Assembly: GCF_012848855.1 (NCBI RefSeq)
Contig: NZ_CP051630.1
Location: 1,095,501-1,159,500, forward strand
Origin: Pyruvatibacter mobilis
GTDB lineage: Bacteria; Pseudomonadota; Alphaproteobacteria; CGMCC-115125
Length of the DNA: 64,000 nucleotides
Reading direction: 5' to 3'
Shown here in pieces: positions 1 through 9,841 of the stretch. Both the position numbers and the translations under genes were made by a program. How positions within the stretch are numbered: position 1 is the first letter of the stretch; each line of letters starts with the position of its first letter. The notes under the pieces were generated by a model. It saw only the letters and a program-made list of their open reading frames with translations, was not told the origin of the DNA and searched no databases.

Positions 1-38
1 CCGTCGGTGCAGGCGTCGTCTCCGCTATCATCGAGTAA
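1..38 (+). CDS. tuf: Elongation factor Tu, C-terminal end (partial)
   Basis: Only the last codons are inside the window. In the frame starting at base 3 they read [11 protein letters not shown] followed by TAA at 36-38, preceded by the last two bases of a Thr codon. This is the typical end of EF-Tu, the GTPase that delivers aminoacyl-tRNA to the ribosome. EF-Tu commonly lies directly upstream of rpsJ in alphaproteobacteria, as here. The identification rests on eleven residues plus position, so it is likely but not proven. Confidence 0.8.
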   Translation, partial: VGAGVVSAIIE

Positions 39-53
39 CTTACACTTCACGCG

Positions 54-76
54 GGCGCGCCCGACGAGGGCGCGCC
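54..76 (+). terminator. GC-rich hairpin between tuf and rpsJ
   Basis: A perfect 9-bp stem (GGCGCGCCC pairing with GGGCGCGCC) with a 5-base loop GACGA, followed a few bases later by a pyrimidine stretch TTCTTTCT at 83-90. It starts 15 bases after the tuf stop and ends 54 bases before rpsJ. It could be a partial terminator or attenuator separating tuf from the S10 operon; the weak T stretch makes full termination uncertain. Confidence 0.5.
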
Positions 77-130
77 TGCCAGTTCTTTCTAAGGCCCATT
101 CCGGGCCGACGTATACGGGATAAGGGTTCC

Positions 131-439
131 ATGCAGAGCCAGAATATTCGCATTCGTTTGAAAGCATTCGATCATCGCATTCTCGATGCATCGACGCTGG
201 AGATCGTGAATACCGCGAAGCGGACGGGTGCTACGGTGCGTGGGCCGATCCCGCTGCCGAACCGGATCGAGAAGTTCACCGTGCTTCGTGGTCCGCACAT
301 TGACAAGAAGAGCCGTGAGCAATTCGAGATCCGGACGCACAAGCGTCTTCTCGACATTGTCGACCCGACTCCGCAGACCGTGGACGCGCTGATGAAGCTC
401 GACCTCGCTGCCGGCGTTGACGTCGAAATCAAGCTCTAA
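131..439 (+). CDS. rpsJ: 30S ribosomal protein S10
   Basis: 102 residues beginning [19 protein letters not shown], the standard S10 start, ending in the conserved DVEIKL. S10 belongs to the 30S head and also serves as the NusE subunit of transcription antitermination complexes. An AAGGG ribosome-binding site sits just upstream of the ATG. It is the first gene of the S10 operon and is followed after 29 bases by rplC. Confidence 0.98.
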   Translation: MQSQNIRIRLKAFDHRILDASTLEIVNTAKRTGATVRGPIPLPNRIEKFTVLRGPHIDKKSREQFEIRTHKRLLDIVDPTPQTVDALMKLDLAAGVDVEIKL

Positions 440-468
440 GGGTTCATTTGTAGGAAGGGGTGCGAAAG

Positions 469-1224
469 ATGCGCGCAGGCGTGATCGCACAGAAAGTTGG
501 CATGACGCGGGTCTTCACGGACGAGGGGAAGCATATTCCCGTCACCGTGCTGAAGCTCGAAGGTTGCCAGGTTGTCGGACAGCGCACGGAAGAGAAGAAC
601 GGCTACACCGCCGTCCAGCTCGGTGCAGGCTCCGTCAAGGTCAAGAATCTCACCCGTGCCGAACGCGGCCACTTCTCGAAGGCGTCGGTTGAGCCGCGCC
701 GTCGTCTGGTGGAGTTCCGTGTGAGCCCGGAAAACCTCATCGATGTGGGCGCCGAACTGCAGGCCGACCATTTCGTTGCGGGGCAGTATGTGGACGCCTG
801 TGGCGTCTCCATCGGTAAGGGCTTCGCCGGTGGCATGAAGCGCCATAACTTCGGCGGTCTGCGTGCGACCCACGGTGTGTCGATCTCTCACCGTTCGCAT
901 GGTTCGACCGGTCAGTGTCAGGACCCGGGCAAGGTCTTCAAGGGCAAGAAGATGGCCGGTCACATGGGCCAGGTGCGCGTGACAACGCAGAACCTGGAAG
1001 TTGTGTCGACCGACGTTGAGCGTGGCCTGATCCTGGTGAAGGGCGCAATTCCGGGCTCCAAGGGCGGCTGGGTGCAGCTGCGCGACGCGGTGAAGAAGCC
1101 GCTGCCGGATGGTGTGCCGATGCCGGGCGCGTTCCGCTCCGCCGGTGCGCCGGCTGAAGCTCCTGCCGAGGCTCCCGCTGAGGAAGCCGTGGCCGAGGAA
1201 GCAACGAACAAGGACGAGGCATAA
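469..1224 (+). CDS. rplC: 50S ribosomal protein L3
   Basis: L3 is an early-assembly 23S rRNA-binding protein near the peptidyl transferase centre. The protein begins [16 protein letters not shown] and carries the family core [12 protein letters not shown] and [28 protein letters not shown] in successive blocks. I place the start at ATG 469, eight bases after an AGGAAGGGG site; a GTG at 460 in the same frame would add three residues but lies inside that site. The last 25 residues are a low-complexity Ala/Pro/Glu tail ([14 protein letters not shown]), as often seen in alphaproteobacterial L3. rplD follows after three bases. Confidence 0.97.
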   Translation: MRAGVIAQKVGMTRVFTDEGKHIPVTVLKLEGCQVVGQRTEEKNGYTAVQLGAGSVKVKNLTRAERGHFSKASVEPRRRLVEFRVSPENLIDVGAELQADHFVAGQYVDACGVSIGKGFAGGMKRHNFGGLRATHGVSISHRSHGSTGQCQDPGKVFKGKKMAGHMGQVRVTTQNLEVVSTDVERGLILVKGAIPGSKGGWVQLRDAVKKPLPDGVPMPGAFRSAGAPAEAPAEAPAEEAVAEEATNKDEA

Positions 1225-1227
1225 ACG

Positions 1228-1848
1228 ATGAAGCTGGACGTCCAGACCCTCGACGCCAAGAAGGCGGGCAGCGTTGAGCTGTCGGATGACGTGTTCGCGC
1301 TTGAGCCGCGCGCCGACATCCTGCACCGCATGGTGACCTACCAGCTGGCAAAGCGCCGCGCTGGTACCCACAAGACGAAGGGCCGTTCCGAAATCTCCGG
1401 GACGACCAAGAAGATGTACAAGCAGAAGGGCACCGGTGGTGCTCGTCACGGCAACAAGAAGGTTCCGCAGTTCCGTGGTGGCGGCAAGGCCTTCGGTCCG
1501 GTCGTGCGCGATCATGCGACGGGTCTCAACAAGAAGATCCGCCACCTGGCGCTGAAGCATGCCCTGTCGACCAAGGCACAGGCCGGTTCGCTGATCGTGC
1601 TTGATGAAGCCAAGCTGGCCGAGCCCAAGACCAAGACCGTGAAGGACGCCTTCGCGAAGCTCGGTCTCAACAAGCCGCTCATCATTGATGGTGCGGAGCT
1701 GGACCAGAACTTCGCTCTGGCGGCACGCAACCTGCCGTATACAGACGTTCTGCCGGTGCAGGGCATCAATGTGTACGACGTGCTGCGCTGCGAAACTCTC
1801 GTGCTGACCAAGTCGGCCGTTGAAGCATTGGAGGCCCGGTTCGCATGA
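1228..1848 (+). CDS. rplD: 50S ribosomal protein L4
   Basis: 206 residues with the L4 signatures [19 protein letters not shown] and [11 protein letters not shown], the arm that reaches into the peptide exit tunnel. L4 binds 23S rRNA domain I; in enterobacteria it also represses the S10 operon, which cannot be judged from this sequence. Its stop overlaps the start of rplW by four bases (ATGA), so translation of the two is probably coupled. Confidence 0.98.
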   Translation: MKLDVQTLDAKKAGSVELSDDVFALEPRADILHRMVTYQLAKRRAGTHKTKGRSEISGTTKKMYKQKGTGGARHGNKKVPQFRGGGKAFGPVVRDHATGLNKKIRHLALKHALSTKAQAGSLIVLDEAKLAEPKTKTVKDAFAKLGLNKPLIIDGAELDQNFALAARNLPYTDVLPVQGINVYDVLRCETLVLTKSAVEALEARFA

Positions 1849-2138
1849 AGACCGAAGATCTCTATCAGGTTCTCGAAGCGCCGGTGATCACCGAAAAGTC
1901 CACCCTTGCGGGTGAGAACAACCAGGTGGTGTTCCGTGTGCCGCTCGAGGCAACCAAGCCGCAGGTGAAGGAAGCTGTGGAAACGCTGTTCAAGGTCGAG
2001 GTTAAGGCCGTGAACACCATCCGCGTGAAGGGCAAGGTCAAGCGGTTCCGCGGCCAGCTCGGCAAGCGGTCCGACATCAAGAAGGCAATCGTCACGCTGG
2101 CGGATGGTCATTCCATTGACGTGACCACCGGACTCTAA
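1845..2138 (+). CDS. rplW: 50S ribosomal protein L23
   Basis: 97 residues, family-normal length. It contains the L23 core [18 protein letters not shown] and [19 protein letters not shown]23 sits at the tunnel exit, where trigger factor and SRP dock. It overlaps rplD by four bases and is followed by rplB after 15 bases. Confidence 0.98.
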   Translation: MKTEDLYQVLEAPVITEKSTLAGENNQVVFRVPLEATKPQVKEAVETLFKVEVKAVNTIRVKGKVKRFRGQLGKRSDIKKAIVTLADGHSIDVTTGL

Positions 2139-2153
2139 GGACGACGCAGAACA

Positions 2154-2993
2154 ATGGCACTTAAACAATACAATCCGGTGACCCCGGGCCAGCGTCAGCT
2201 GGTCACCGTGGATCGTTCCGGTCTCTGGAAGGGCAAGCCGGTCAAGACCCTGACCGAAGGCCTGACCAAGTCCGGCGGTCGCAACAACAAGGGCCGCACC
2301 ACGGCATTCCGTACCGGTGGTGGTCACAAGCGCACCTATCGCATCATCGACTTCAAGCGCCGCAAGTTCGATGTGCCGGCAACGGTTGAGCGTCTTGAAT
2401 ATGACCCCAACCGCACGGCCTTCATCGCGCTGATCAAGTACGAAGATGGCGAGCAGGCCTACATCCTGGCGCCGCAGCGTCTGGCCGAGGGCGACACCGT
2501 CATTGCCGGTGCCCGCGTGGACGTGAAGCCGGGCAATGCAATGCCGCTGTCCGCCATGCCGATCGGTACGATCATCCACAATGTGGAAATGAAGCCGGGC
2601 AAGGGCGGTCAGATCGCCCGCTCCGCCGGTACCTTCGTTCAGCTTGTGGGCCGCGATCAGGGGTACGCCATCCTGCGCCTTGCGTCGGGCGAGCAGCGCC
2701 TGGTGCGTGGTGAGTGCATGGCGACGGTCGGTGCCGTGTCGAACCCGGATCAGTCGAACATCAAGCTCGGTAAGGCCGGCCGTTCGCGCTGGCTGGGTCG
2801 GCGCCCGACGGTGCGCGGTGTTGCCATGAACCCGGTCGATCACCCGCATGGTGGTGGTGAAGGCCGTACTTCCGGTGGCCGTCACCCGGTGACGCCGTGG
2901 GGCAAGCCGACGAAGGGCCGCCGTACGCGGTCCAACAAGTCGACCGACAAGTACATCGTGCGCAGCCGTCATCAGCGCAAGAAGAAGCGGTAG
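2154..2993 (+). CDS. rplB: 50S ribosomal protein L2
   Basis: 279 residues, the usual L2 length. Starts [17 protein letters not shown] and has the universally conserved C-terminal block [15 protein letters not shown] containing the His implicated in peptidyl transferase centre structure. L2 is a primary 23S rRNA binder required for subunit association. It lies 10 bases upstream of rpsS. Confidence 0.98.
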   Translation: MALKQYNPVTPGQRQLVTVDRSGLWKGKPVKTLTEGLTKSGGRNNKGRTTAFRTGGGHKRTYRIIDFKRRKFDVPATVERLEYDPNRTAFIALIKYEDGEQAYILAPQRLAEGDTVIAGARVDVKPGNAMPLSAMPIGTIIHNVEMKPGKGGQIARSAGTFVQLVGRDQGYAILRLASGEQRLVRGECMATVGAVSNPDQSNIKLGKAGRSRWLGRRPTVRGVAMNPVDHPHGGGEGRTSGGRHPVTPWGKPTKGRRTRSNKSTDKYIVRSRHQRKKKR

Positions 2994-3003
2994 GGCCAAG
3001 TAA

Positions 3004-3282
3004 ATGACACGTTCCGTTTGGAAAGGGCCGTTCGTAGACGGCTATCTGTTGAAGAAGGCTGAGGCTTCGCGCGAATCCGGCCGCAACGAGGTGATCAAGA
3101 TCTGGTCCCGCCGTTCGACCATTCTGCCGCAGTTCGTCGGTCTCAATTTCGGTGTCTACAACGGCAACAAGCATGTGCCGGTGCAGGTGACCGAAGACAT
3201 GGTTGGCCAGAAGTTCGGTGAGTTTGCACCGACGCGGACCTATTACGGTCACGCGGCCGACAAGAAGGCGAAGAGGAAGTAA
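3004..3282 (+). CDS. rpsS: 30S ribosomal protein S19
   Basis: 92 residues starting [16 protein letters not shown], with the conserved [14 protein letters not shown] and GHKLGEF-like segment (here [21 protein letters not shown]). S19 binds the 16S rRNA head with S13. The stop is two bases before the rplV start. Confidence 0.98.
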   Translation: MTRSVWKGPFVDGYLLKKAEASRESGRNEVIKIWSRRSTILPQFVGLNFGVYNGNKHVPVQVTEDMVGQKFGEFAPTRTYYGHAADKKAKRK

Positions 3283-3284
3283 CG

Positions 3285-3677
3285 ATGGGTAAGCCGTCTA
3301 AGCCGCGCAAGCTGGCGGACAATGAGGCGCGTGCGGTTGGCCGCATGCTGCGCACCAGCCCGCGCAAGCTGAACCTGGTTGCTCAGTCGATCCGTGGTCA
3401 GAAGGTTGATCGTGCACTGGCCGACCTGACCTTCTCGCCGAAGCGTATCTCGCAGTCGGTGAAGAAGGTGCTCGAGAGCGCCATTGCCAATGCCGAGAAT
3501 AACCACGACCTGGATGTGGATGAGCTGTTTGTTGCCGAGGCCTATGTGGGCAAGAACCTCATCATGAAGCGCTGGAAGCCGCGGGCACGCGGTCGTGTGG
3601 GCCGGATCGAAAAGCCGTTCAGCCAGATCACGATTGTGGTGCGCGAAAAGGGCGCCGAGACAGGGGAAGCTGCGTAA
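3285..3677 (+). CDS. rplV: 50S ribosomal protein L22
   Basis: 130 residues with [20 protein letters not shown] near the N-terminus and the tunnel-lining beta-hairpin region [18 protein letters not shown]22 lines the exit tunnel constriction with L4. It overlaps the rpsC start by one base (TAATG). Confidence 0.98.
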   Translation: MGKPSKPRKLADNEARAVGRMLRTSPRKLNLVAQSIRGQKVDRALADLTFSPKRISQSVKKVLESAIANAENNHDLDVDELFVAEAYVGKNLIMKRWKPRARGRVGRIEKPFSQITIVVREKGAETGEAA

Positions 3678-4399
3678 TGGGACATAAGGTCAATCCGATC
3701 GGTCTTCGCCTCGGCGTCAACCGCACTTGGGACAGCCGCTGGTTCGCCAATACCGGTGAATATGGCGACCTGCTTCACGAGGATGTCCGCATCCGCAAGT
3801 TCCTGATGAAGGAGCTGAAGCAGGCCGGCGTTTCCAAGGTGGTGATCGAGCGTCCGCACAAGAAGTGCCGCGTGACCATTCACACGGCGCGTCCGGGTGT
3901 GGTGATCGGCAAGAAGGGTGCGGATATCGAGACCCTTCGCCGCAAGATCCAGTCGATGACGGACAGCGAAGTTCATCTGAATATCGTTGAAGTCCGCAAG
4001 CCGGAAATCGATGCGCAGCTGGTAGCGGATTCCATCGCCCAGCAGCTTGAGCGCCGCGTTGCTTTCCGTCGTGCCATGAAGCGCGCCGTGCAGTCCGCCA
4101 TGCGGATGGGCGCCGAGGGCATTCGTATCACCTGCGGCGGTCGCCTGGGTGGTGCTGAAATCGCCCGCGTCGAGTGGTACCGCGAAGGCCGTGTGCCCCT
4201 GCACACCCTGCGCGCCGACATCGACTATGCGACGTCGACTGCTTTCACCGCCTATGGTGCCTCGGGCATCAAGGTCTGGATTTTCAAGGGCGAGATCCTT
4301 GAGCACGACCCGATGGCGCATGAGCGCCGTGCGATGTCAGCTCAGGAAGGTGGCCGCCCGGGTGGCGACCGTGAGCGCCGCGGCCCGCGCCGGGACTGA
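3677..4399 (+). CDS. rpsC: 30S ribosomal protein S3
   Basis: 240 residues starting [22 protein letters not shown]. The KH-type RNA-binding core contains [17 protein letters not shown], and the C-terminal domain contains [35 protein letters not shown]3 forms part of the mRNA entry channel. The C-terminal tail is Gly/Arg-rich. Confidence 0.98.
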   Translation: MGHKVNPIGLRLGVNRTWDSRWFANTGEYGDLLHEDVRIRKFLMKELKQAGVSKVVIERPHKKCRVTIHTARPGVVIGKKGADIETLRRKIQSMTDSEVHLNIVEVRKPEIDAQLVADSIAQQLERRVAFRRAMKRAVQSAMRMGAEGIRITCGGRLGGAEIARVEWYREGRVPLHTLRADIDYATSTAFTAYGASGIKVWIFKGEILEHDPMAHERRAMSAQEGGRPGGDRERRGPRRD

Positions 4400-4438
4400 T
4401 GTCCGGACGTGCTGTTTGAGAGTTTGAGGACGTAACAG

Positions 4439-4858
4439 ATGCTGCAGCCAAAGCGCACAAAATTCCGTAAGGCCCACAAGGGCCGTATCCATGGCGTAGC
4501 CAAGGGCGGAACGAGCCTGAATTTCGGCTCGCACGGCCTGAAGGCCATGGAGCCGGAGCGTGTTACCGCGCGCCAGATCGAGGCAGCCCGCCGGGCCATC
4601 ACGCGCCACATGAAGCGTGCCGGCCGTGTGTGGATCCGTATCTTCCCGGATGTGCCGGTTTCCAAGAAGCCGACCGAAGTCCGCATGGGTAAGGGTAAGG
4701 GTTCGCCGGAATATTGGGTGGCCAGGGTCAAGCCGGGCCGCGTGATGTTCGAGATTGACGGCGTGCCGCACGACGTCGCCAAGGAAGCCCTGGCTCTTGG
4801 CGCCGCCAAGCTGCCGATGAAGGTTCGCATGGTCACCCGCGTGGGCGACCAGCACTAA
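4439..4858 (+). CDS. rplP: 50S ribosomal protein L16
   Basis: 139 residues, starts [19 protein letters not shown], typical of bacterial L16, which shapes the A-site tRNA elbow binding region and 5S rRNA environment. rpmC follows after 21 bases with its own GAAGAGGA site. Confidence 0.98.
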   Translation: MLQPKRTKFRKAHKGRIHGVAKGGTSLNFGSHGLKAMEPERVTARQIEAARRAITRHMKRAGRVWIRIFPDVPVSKKPTEVRMGKGKGSPEYWVARVKPGRVMFEIDGVPHDVAKEALALGAAKLPMKVRMVTRVGDQH

Positions 4859-4879
4859 GGGGCGAAGAGGATAGAGACG

Positions 4880-5083
4880 ATGAAGATCGCAGATGTCCGG
4901 GACATGACGCCCGATCAGATGGACGACGAAGTGGTGAAGCTTCGCAAGGAAGCCTTCAACATGCGCTTCCAGCGGGCCACCGGTCAGCTTGAGAATACCG
5001 CGCGCCTGCGCGAGATCCGCCGCACGATTGCCCGGATCAAGACCATTCAGGGCCAGCGCCGTAAGGCCGAAGCGTCGGCGTAA
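4880..5083 (+). CDS. rpmC: 50S ribosomal protein L29
   Basis: 67 residues; two-helix L29 with the hallmark [35 protein letters not shown] in the middle. L29 sits beside L23 at the tunnel exit. Position between rplP and rpsQ matches the standard operon order. Confidence 0.97.
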   Translation: MKIADVRDMTPDQMDDEVVKLRKEAFNMRFQRATGQLENTARLREIRRTIARIKTIQGQRRKAEASA

Positions 5084-5107
5084 CCGAGATTTAGAAGGAA
5101 CCCCGAG

Positions 5108-5347
5108 ATGCCAAAGCGCGTGCTCCAGGGTGTCGTGGTCAGCGACAAAATGAAAGATACGGTGACGGTGCTCGTTGAGCGTCGCTTCACCGACCCGGTC
5201 ATGAAGAAGACCGTCCGCCGGACAAAGCGTTACCACGCGCATGATGCCGGTGATTCCTGCAAGGTCGGCGATACGGTTCGCATTCGCGAATGCGTCCCGA
5301 TTTCCAAGACCAAGCGCTGGGAAGTCTTCACTGGCGAGACGGCGTAA
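5108..5347 (+). CDS. rpsQ: 30S ribosomal protein S17
   Basis: 79 residues, starts [19 protein letters not shown] and keeps the KRYHAHD and [18 protein letters not shown] motifs of the S17 OB fold. It is the last gene of the S10 part of the cluster; a 71-base spacer with a palindrome follows before rplN. Confidence 0.98.
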   Translation: MPKRVLQGVVVSDKMKDTVTVLVERRFTDPVMKKTVRRTKRYHAHDAGDSCKVGDTVRIRECVPISKTKRWEVFTGETA

Positions 5348-5380
5348 GCCCGATCGCTGTAAGGCAAGTTTTAGTTAGGT

Positions 5381-5396
5381 CGTAAGCGCGCTTACG
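5381..5396. repeat. Perfect 16-bp palindrome in the rpsQ-rplN spacer
   Basis: The sequence CGTAAGCGCGCTTACG is a perfect inverted repeat without spacer. It lies in the only sizeable spacer between the S10 and spc portions of the operon, 22 bases before rplN. It may be an operator or an RNA hairpin that tunes spc expression; no U tract follows. Confidence 0.5.
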
Positions 5397-5418
5397 TGAC
5401 GCGTGAAGGAATAGAACA

Positions 5419-5787
5419 ATGATCCAGATGCAGACGAACTTGGACGTCGCGGACAATTCTGGCGCCCGCCGCGTTCAGTGCATCAAGGTGCTGGGCGGCT
5501 CGAAGCGCAAATACGCAAGTGTTGGCGACACGATCGTGGTCAGCATCAAAGAGGCCATCCCCCGCGGCCGCGTTAAGAAGGGCGACGTGATGAAGGCGGT
5601 GATCGTTCGCACCGCCAAGGAAATCCGCCGCCCTGACGGGAGCGCAATCCGCTTTGACAACAACGCGGCTGTGCTGGTGAACAACAATGGCGAGCCGATC
5701 GGTACGCGTATTTTTGGCCCGGTTACCCGTGAGCTGCGCGCCAAGAACATGATGAAGATCGTGTCGCTCGCACCGGAGGTGCTGTAA
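5419..5787 (+). CDS. rplN: 50S ribosomal protein L14
   Basis: 122 residues, exactly the usual length. Starts [27 protein letters not shown] and ends [13 protein letters not shown]14 forms an intersubunit bridge. First gene of the spc part of the cluster, with a GAAGGAA site before the ATG. Confidence 0.98.
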   Translation: MIQMQTNLDVADNSGARRVQCIKVLGGSKRKYASVGDTIVVSIKEAIPRGRVKKGDVMKAVIVRTAKEIRRPDGSAIRFDNNAAVLVNNNGEPIGTRIFGPVTRELRAKNMMKIVSLAPEVL

Positions 5788-5790
5788 GCC

Positions 5791-6114
5791 ATGTCTGTGA
5801 AACTGAAGATCCGCAAGGGCGACAAGGTCGTCGTGACGACCGGCAAGGACAAGGGCAAGAAGGGCGAAGTGCTCAAGGTGCTCCCGTCCGAGAACCGCGC
5901 CGTCGTCCAGGGCGTCAACATCGTGCGCCGCCACCAGCGTCAGACCCCCCAGGCACAGGGTGGGATCATCGCCAAGGAAGCGCCGATCAACATTTCGAAT
6001 ATTGCGATCGAGGACCCGAAGACCGGGGAAGCGACTCGTGTGGGTTTCAAGACGCTTGATGACGGCCGCAAGGTCCGCGTCGCCAAGCGGTCGGGAGAAG
6101 TGATCGATGGCTGA
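5791..6114 (+). CDS. rplX: 50S ribosomal protein L24
   Basis: 107 residues with the N-terminal KOW motif ([20 protein letters not shown]) that nucleates 23S rRNA assembly, and the later [10 protein letters not shown] and SNI segment of L24. It overlaps the start of rplE by eight bases. Confidence 0.98.
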   Translation: MSVKLKIRKGDKVVVTTGKDKGKKGEVLKVLPSENRAVVQGVNIVRRHQRQTPQAQGGIIAKEAPINISNIAIEDPKTGEATRVGFKTLDDGRKVRVAKRSGEVIDG

Positions 6115-6676
6115 AGCAGCACTGGAAAACTACGTCCCGCGCGCTCGCGCGACGTATGACAATGTCGTTCGCCAGAAGCTGATCGAAGAGTTTGGCTACA
6201 AGAACCCGATGCAGGTTCCGAAGCTGGACAAGATCGTGCTCAACATCGGCGCGGGCTCCGTGGCCGTTGGCGACAGCAAGAAGATCGGTTCCGCCGTTGC
6301 GGCACTCGAAGCCATCACCGGTCAGAAGGCCGTGGTGACCAAGGCCAAGAAGTCGGAAGCGTCTTTCAAGCTGCGTGAAGGCATGAATATCGGCGCAAAG
6401 GTTACACTTCGCCGCGAACGCATGTATGAATTCCTCGACCGCCTGGTCAACATCGCGCTCCCGCGCGTGCGTGACTTCCGCGGTCTGAACCCGAAGAGCT
6501 TTGACGGCAACGGCAATTATGCCATGGGTCTGAAGGAGCACATCGTGTTCCCGGAAATCAATTACGACCAGGTCGATCACGTGTGGGGGATGGACATCAT
6601 CGTCTGCACCACGGCCGCCACTGATGACGAGGCGAGGGCTCTCCTTCGCGAACTCAACTTCCCCTTCACGTCGTAA
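6107..6676 (+). CDS. rplE: 50S ribosomal protein L5
   Basis: 189 residues. L5 binds 5S rRNA and contacts P-site tRNA. Family features seen: [29 protein letters not shown] and the C-terminal [17 protein letters not shown] block. The start lies inside the end of rplX, which implies translational coupling. Confidence 0.98.
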   Translation: MAEAALENYVPRARATYDNVVRQKLIEEFGYKNPMQVPKLDKIVLNIGAGSVAVGDSKKIGSAVAALEAITGQKAVVTKAKKSEASFKLREGMNIGAKVTLRRERMYEFLDRLVNIALPRVRDFRGLNPKSFDGNGNYAMGLKEHIVFPEINYDQVDHVWGMDIIVCTTAATDDEARALLRELNFPFTS

Positions 6677-6717
6677 GCCTTTCGGCTGAGCGATACGGTA
6701 GGGATTAGGAGGACTGC

Positions 6718-7023
6718 ATGGCGAAAAAGAGCGCCATCGAGAAGAACAAGCGGCGTCAGCAGCTTGTCAAGAAGTACGCCGCAAAGCGCGAAGCGCTGCG
6801 TGAGATCGTGCGTGACCAGGACAAGCCGATTGAAGAGCGGATCCAGGCGCAGCTGAAGCTGTCCTCGCTGCCGCGCAATTCGGCACCGAGCCGTGTTCGC
6901 AATCGTTGCGAAGTCAGCGGTCGTCCGCGGGCTTATTACCGCAAGCTCAAGATGTCGCGTATCGCGCTTCGTGATCTGGCCTCGGAAGGCAAGATCCCGG
7001 GCATGGTCAAGTCGAGCTGGTAG
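6718..7023 (+). CDS. rpsN: 30S ribosomal protein S14 (zinc-free type)
   Basis: 101 residues, the long form of S14. The short form has a CxxC zinc ribbon; here the segment reads [16 protein letters not shown] with a single Cys, so no zinc site is formed. A strong TAGGAGG site lies just upstream of ATG 6718. rpsH follows after 12 bases. Confidence 0.98.
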   Translation: MAKKSAIEKNKRRQQLVKKYAAKREALREIVRDQDKPIEERIQAQLKLSSLPRNSAPSRVRNRCEVSGRPRAYYRKLKMSRIALRDLASEGKIPGMVKSSW

Positions 7024-7035
7024 AGGAGAGTTCAG

Positions 7036-7434
7036 ATGTCTGTTTCAGATCCTCTCGGCGATATGCTGACCCGTATCCGCAACGGCCAGATGCGTGGCAA
7101 GAGCAAGGTGGCAACGCCCGGCTCAAACCTGCGCCGCCGTGTGCTTGATGTGCTTCAGGCCGAAGGGTACATCCGTGGTTACACGGAAGTGTCCTATGAC
7201 AATGGCCGCAAGGAGTTCGAGATCGAGCTCAAGTACTTCGAGGGTGCGCCCGTGATCCAGGAGATCAAGCGCGTCTCGAAGCCCGGTCGCCGTGTCTATT
7301 CGTCGGTGACTGACCTTCCCCGTGTCTATAACGGGCTGGGTATTTCCATTCTGTCCACTCCGAAGGGTGTGATGGCTGATCACATCGCTCGCGATGAAAA
7401 TGTGGGCGGCGAGGTTCTCTGCCAGGTGTTCTAA
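7036..7434 (+). CDS. rpsH: 30S ribosomal protein S8
   Basis: 132 residues beginning [18 protein letters not shown] and ending with the conserved [27 protein letters not shown]8 binds the central domain of 16S rRNA; in E. coli it is also the spc operon repressor. Confidence 0.98.
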   Translation: MSVSDPLGDMLTRIRNGQMRGKSKVATPGSNLRRRVLDVLQAEGYIRGYTEVSYDNGRKEFEIELKYFEGAPVIQEIKRVSKPGRRVYSSVTDLPRVYNGLGISILSTPKGVMADHIARDENVGGEVLCQVF

Positions 7435-7492
7435 GGCTCGGGCTCGCAAGAGCCTGGTTTTGAACAAACCAGCGGACTAGGAGCGAATTGAT

Positions 7493-8026
7493 ATGTCGCG
7501 TATTGGTAAAAAGCCTATCGCCGTTGCAAGCGGCGTCACGCTGACCATTGATGGTCAGACCGTGAAGGCGAAAGGGTCGAAGGGTGAGCTTGAGCTGACC
7601 CTGGTACCGGAAGTCACGATCTCCCAGGGTGAGGACGGTGTGACCGTTTCTCCGGTGGACGACAGCCAGCGGGCGCGGGCCATGTGGGGCCTGTCGCGTA
7701 CTCTGGTTGCCAACATGATCCAGGGTGTGTCGGAAGGGTTCTCGAAGTCCCTCGAGATCAACGGCGTTGGCTACCGTGCCCAGATGCAGGGCCAGAACCT
7801 GCAGCTGGCTCTCGGTTTCAGCCATGACGTGATCTATGAGGTGCCGGAGGGCATTCAGATCCAGACCCCGAAGCCGACGGAAATCGTGGTGAGCGGTTCC
7901 GACAAGCAGAAGGTTGGTCAGGTTGCGGCGGAGATCCGCGGCTATCGTCCGCCGGAGCCCTACAAGGGCAAGGGCGTGAAGTATGCCGACGAGTATATCT
8001 TCCGTAAGGAAGGCAAGAAGAAGTAA
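7493..8026 (+). CDS. rplF: 50S ribosomal protein L6
   Basis: 177 residues, starts [15 protein letters not shown] and carries the signature [22 protein letters not shown] near the C-terminus. L6 lies by the sarcin-ricin loop and contacts translation GTPases. A TAGGAG site precedes the ATG. Confidence 0.98.
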   Translation: MSRIGKKPIAVASGVTLTIDGQTVKAKGSKGELELTLVPEVTISQGEDGVTVSPVDDSQRARAMWGLSRTLVANMIQGVSEGFSKSLEINGVGYRAQMQGQNLQLALGFSHDVIYEVPEGIQIQTPKPTEIVVSGSDKQKVGQVAAEIRGYRPPEPYKGKGVKYADEYIFRKEGKKK

Positions 8027-8043
8027 GCGAGCGGAACAGGCAG

Positions 8044-8406
8044 ATGAGCAATTCAATCAAGATGCGCGAACGCCGCAAGCAGCGTGTGCGCCGTTCGCTG
8101 AAGAAGATCGCCAATGGACGTCCGCGTCTGTCGGTGTACCGGTCTTCCAAGCACATTTCGGCTCAGATCATCGACGATGAGAAGGGTGTGACCGTTGCGT
8201 CCGCCTCGACCCTCGAGAAGGATCTGCGCGGCAGCCTCAAGACCGGGGCCGATGTGGCCGCGGCGAAGGCTGTTGGTGAGCTGGTTGCCAAGCGGGCCAA
8301 GGACAATGGCGTGAGCGCCGTCGTCTTCGACCGTGGCGGTTACATCTATCATGGCCGCGTCAAAGCGCTGGCCGACGCTGCCCGCGAGGGCGGCCTGGAA
8401 TTCTAA
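8044..8406 (+). CDS. rplR: 50S ribosomal protein L18
   Basis: 120 residues with [20 protein letters not shown] and [27 protein letters not shown], the 5S rRNA-binding L18 core. It lies between rplF and rpsE as in the standard order. Confidence 0.98.
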   Translation: MSNSIKMRERRKQRVRRSLKKIANGRPRLSVYRSSKHISAQIIDDEKGVTVASASTLEKDLRGSLKTGADVAAAKAVGELVAKRAKDNGVSAVVFDRGGYIYHGRVKALADAAREGGLEF

Positions 8407-8424
8407 GGCGAGAGGGTTAGACAC

Positions 8425-9009
8425 GTGGCACGGGAACAGGGCGGTCGGGACGACCGCGGACGTGGACGCGATCGCGACGACCGCGATAGCGAATTCGTCG
8501 ACAAGCTGGTGCATATCAACCGCGTCGCCAAGGTGGTGAAGGGCGGTCGCCGGTTCGGCTTTGCAGCGCTTGTTGTTGTGGGTGATCAGAAGGGCCGTGT
8601 GGGCTTTGGTCACGGCAAGGCACGCGAGGTGCCGGAAGCCATCCGCAAGGCAACCGATCAGGCGAAGCGCCAGATGATCCGTGTGCCGCTGCGCGAAGGC
8701 CGGACACTGCATCACGATGTTGCGGGCCGTCATGGCGCGGGCCGTGTGTTCCTGCGTGCAGCGCCTCCGGGTACCGGCATCATCGCCGGCGGTCCGATGC
8801 GCGCCGTCTTCGAGACGCTTGGCATGCAGGACCTGGTGGCGAAGTCGATCGGTACCTCCAACCCGTACAACATGGTGCGGGCCACCTTTGATGCCCTCCA
8901 GCGCGAGCAGAGCCCGCGCATGGTGGCGGCCCGCCGTGGCCTGAAGGTGAGCGATGTGGTGTCGCGCCGTGCGGATGCGTCAACCGCTGCTCTTGAAGAC
9001 GCTGAATAG
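8425..9009 (+). CDS. rpsE: 30S ribosomal protein S5
   Basis: 194 residues from a GTG start, preceded by a GAGAGGG site. It has an Asp/Arg-rich N-terminal extension, then the double-stranded RNA-binding S5 N domain ([23 protein letters not shown]) and the C domain ([12 protein letters not shown]). S5 contributes to translational accuracy. The charged N-terminal extension ([17 protein letters not shown]) is longer than in E. coli but common in alphaproteobacteria. Confidence 0.97.
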   Translation: MAREQGGRDDRGRGRDRDDRDSEFVDKLVHINRVAKVVKGGRRFGFAALVVVGDQKGRVGFGHGKAREVPEAIRKATDQAKRQMIRVPLREGRTLHHDVAGRHGAGRVFLRAAPPGTGIIAGGPMRAVFETLGMQDLVAKSIGTSNPYNMVRATFDALQREQSPRMVAARRGLKVSDVVSRRADASTAALEDAE

Positions 9010-9020
9010 GAGCGGGACCA

Positions 9021-9212
9021 ATGGCAGCTAAGAAGACCATTACCGTTGAGCAGGTCGGTAGCCCGATCCGTCGGCCGGAATCCCAGCGCAAGGTGCTGGT
9101 GGGCCTCGGCCTCAACAAGATGCACCGTCGCCGGACCCTTGAAGACACGCCCGCAGTGCGCGGCATGGTCAACAAGATCCCGCATCTGGTGAAGATCGTG
9201 GACGAGGCCTGA
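9021..9212 (+). CDS. rpmD: 50S ribosomal protein L30
   Basis: 63 residues, starts [22 protein letters not shown] and has [26 protein letters not shown], the L30 signature. An 80-base spacer without recognisable signals separates it from rplO. Confidence 0.97.
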   Translation: MAAKKTITVEQVGSPIRRPESQRKVLVGLGLNKMHRRRTLEDTPAVRGMVNKIPHLVKIVDEA

Positions 9213-9292
9213 GCGCCTCTCCACGCCTTATTTGATTTCGCCGGGGCTGCACTCCCACGAGGAGCGGTCCCTGAGCAAAAGGCAGTTGAACA

Positions 9293-9787
9293 ATGAAGCT
9301 GAACCAGCTCAAAGATAATGCAGGTGCCCGCAAGGCCCGCATGCGCGTCGGCCGCGGCTACGGCTCCGGCAAGGGCGTAACCGCCGCGCGCGGTCAGAAG
9401 GGTCAGAAGTCGCGTTCTGGCGTGGCCATCAAGGGCTTTGAAGGCGGTCAGATGCCGCTTCACATGCGGATGCCGAAGCGGGGCTTCAACAACCCGTTCC
9501 CGACCGAATACGCCATCGTGAATATCGGCCGCGTGCAGCAGGCTATCGACAATGGCAAGCTGGATGCGTCCAAGCCGGTGAACGCCGATGCGCTGCGAGC
9601 AGCCGGCCTGATCCGCCGCAAGGATGTCGATGTCCGTCTGCTGGCCAAGGGTGAGCTGTCCGCGAAGGTGTCCTTCGAGCTGACGAGCGCCTCAAAGGGT
9701 GCGCAGGAAGCTGTTGAGAAGGCGGGCGGATCGATTACGGTGGTCCCGGCAGTGAATCAGAAAGCTGCTGACACCGCTTCCGCGTAA
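9293..9787 (+). CDS. rplO: 50S ribosomal protein L15
   Basis: 164 residues with the Gly-rich N-terminal tail ([25 protein letters not shown]) that penetrates 23S rRNA, and [17 protein letters not shown]. Immediately upstream of secY, the standard arrangement. Confidence 0.98.
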   Translation: MKLNQLKDNAGARKARMRVGRGYGSGKGVTAARGQKGQKSRSGVAIKGFEGGQMPLHMRMPKRGFNNPFPTEYAIVNIGRVQQAIDNGKLDASKPVNADALRAAGLIRRKDVDVRLLAKGELSAKVSFELTSASKGAQEAVEKAGGSITVVPAVNQKAADTASA

Positions 9788-9841
9788 GGCAGGCCCGATT
9801 ACCAGGCCGCGCTGATGCGTGGTCTGTAAGGAGTAGCGCAT

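Noticed and set aside
1512-2999. Long open frame antisense to rplD-rplW-rplB (495 codons)
   Set aside because: It overlaps three certain ribosomal genes on the other strand and gives a His/Arg-rich product with no family features; it is a by-product of high GC and codon bias.
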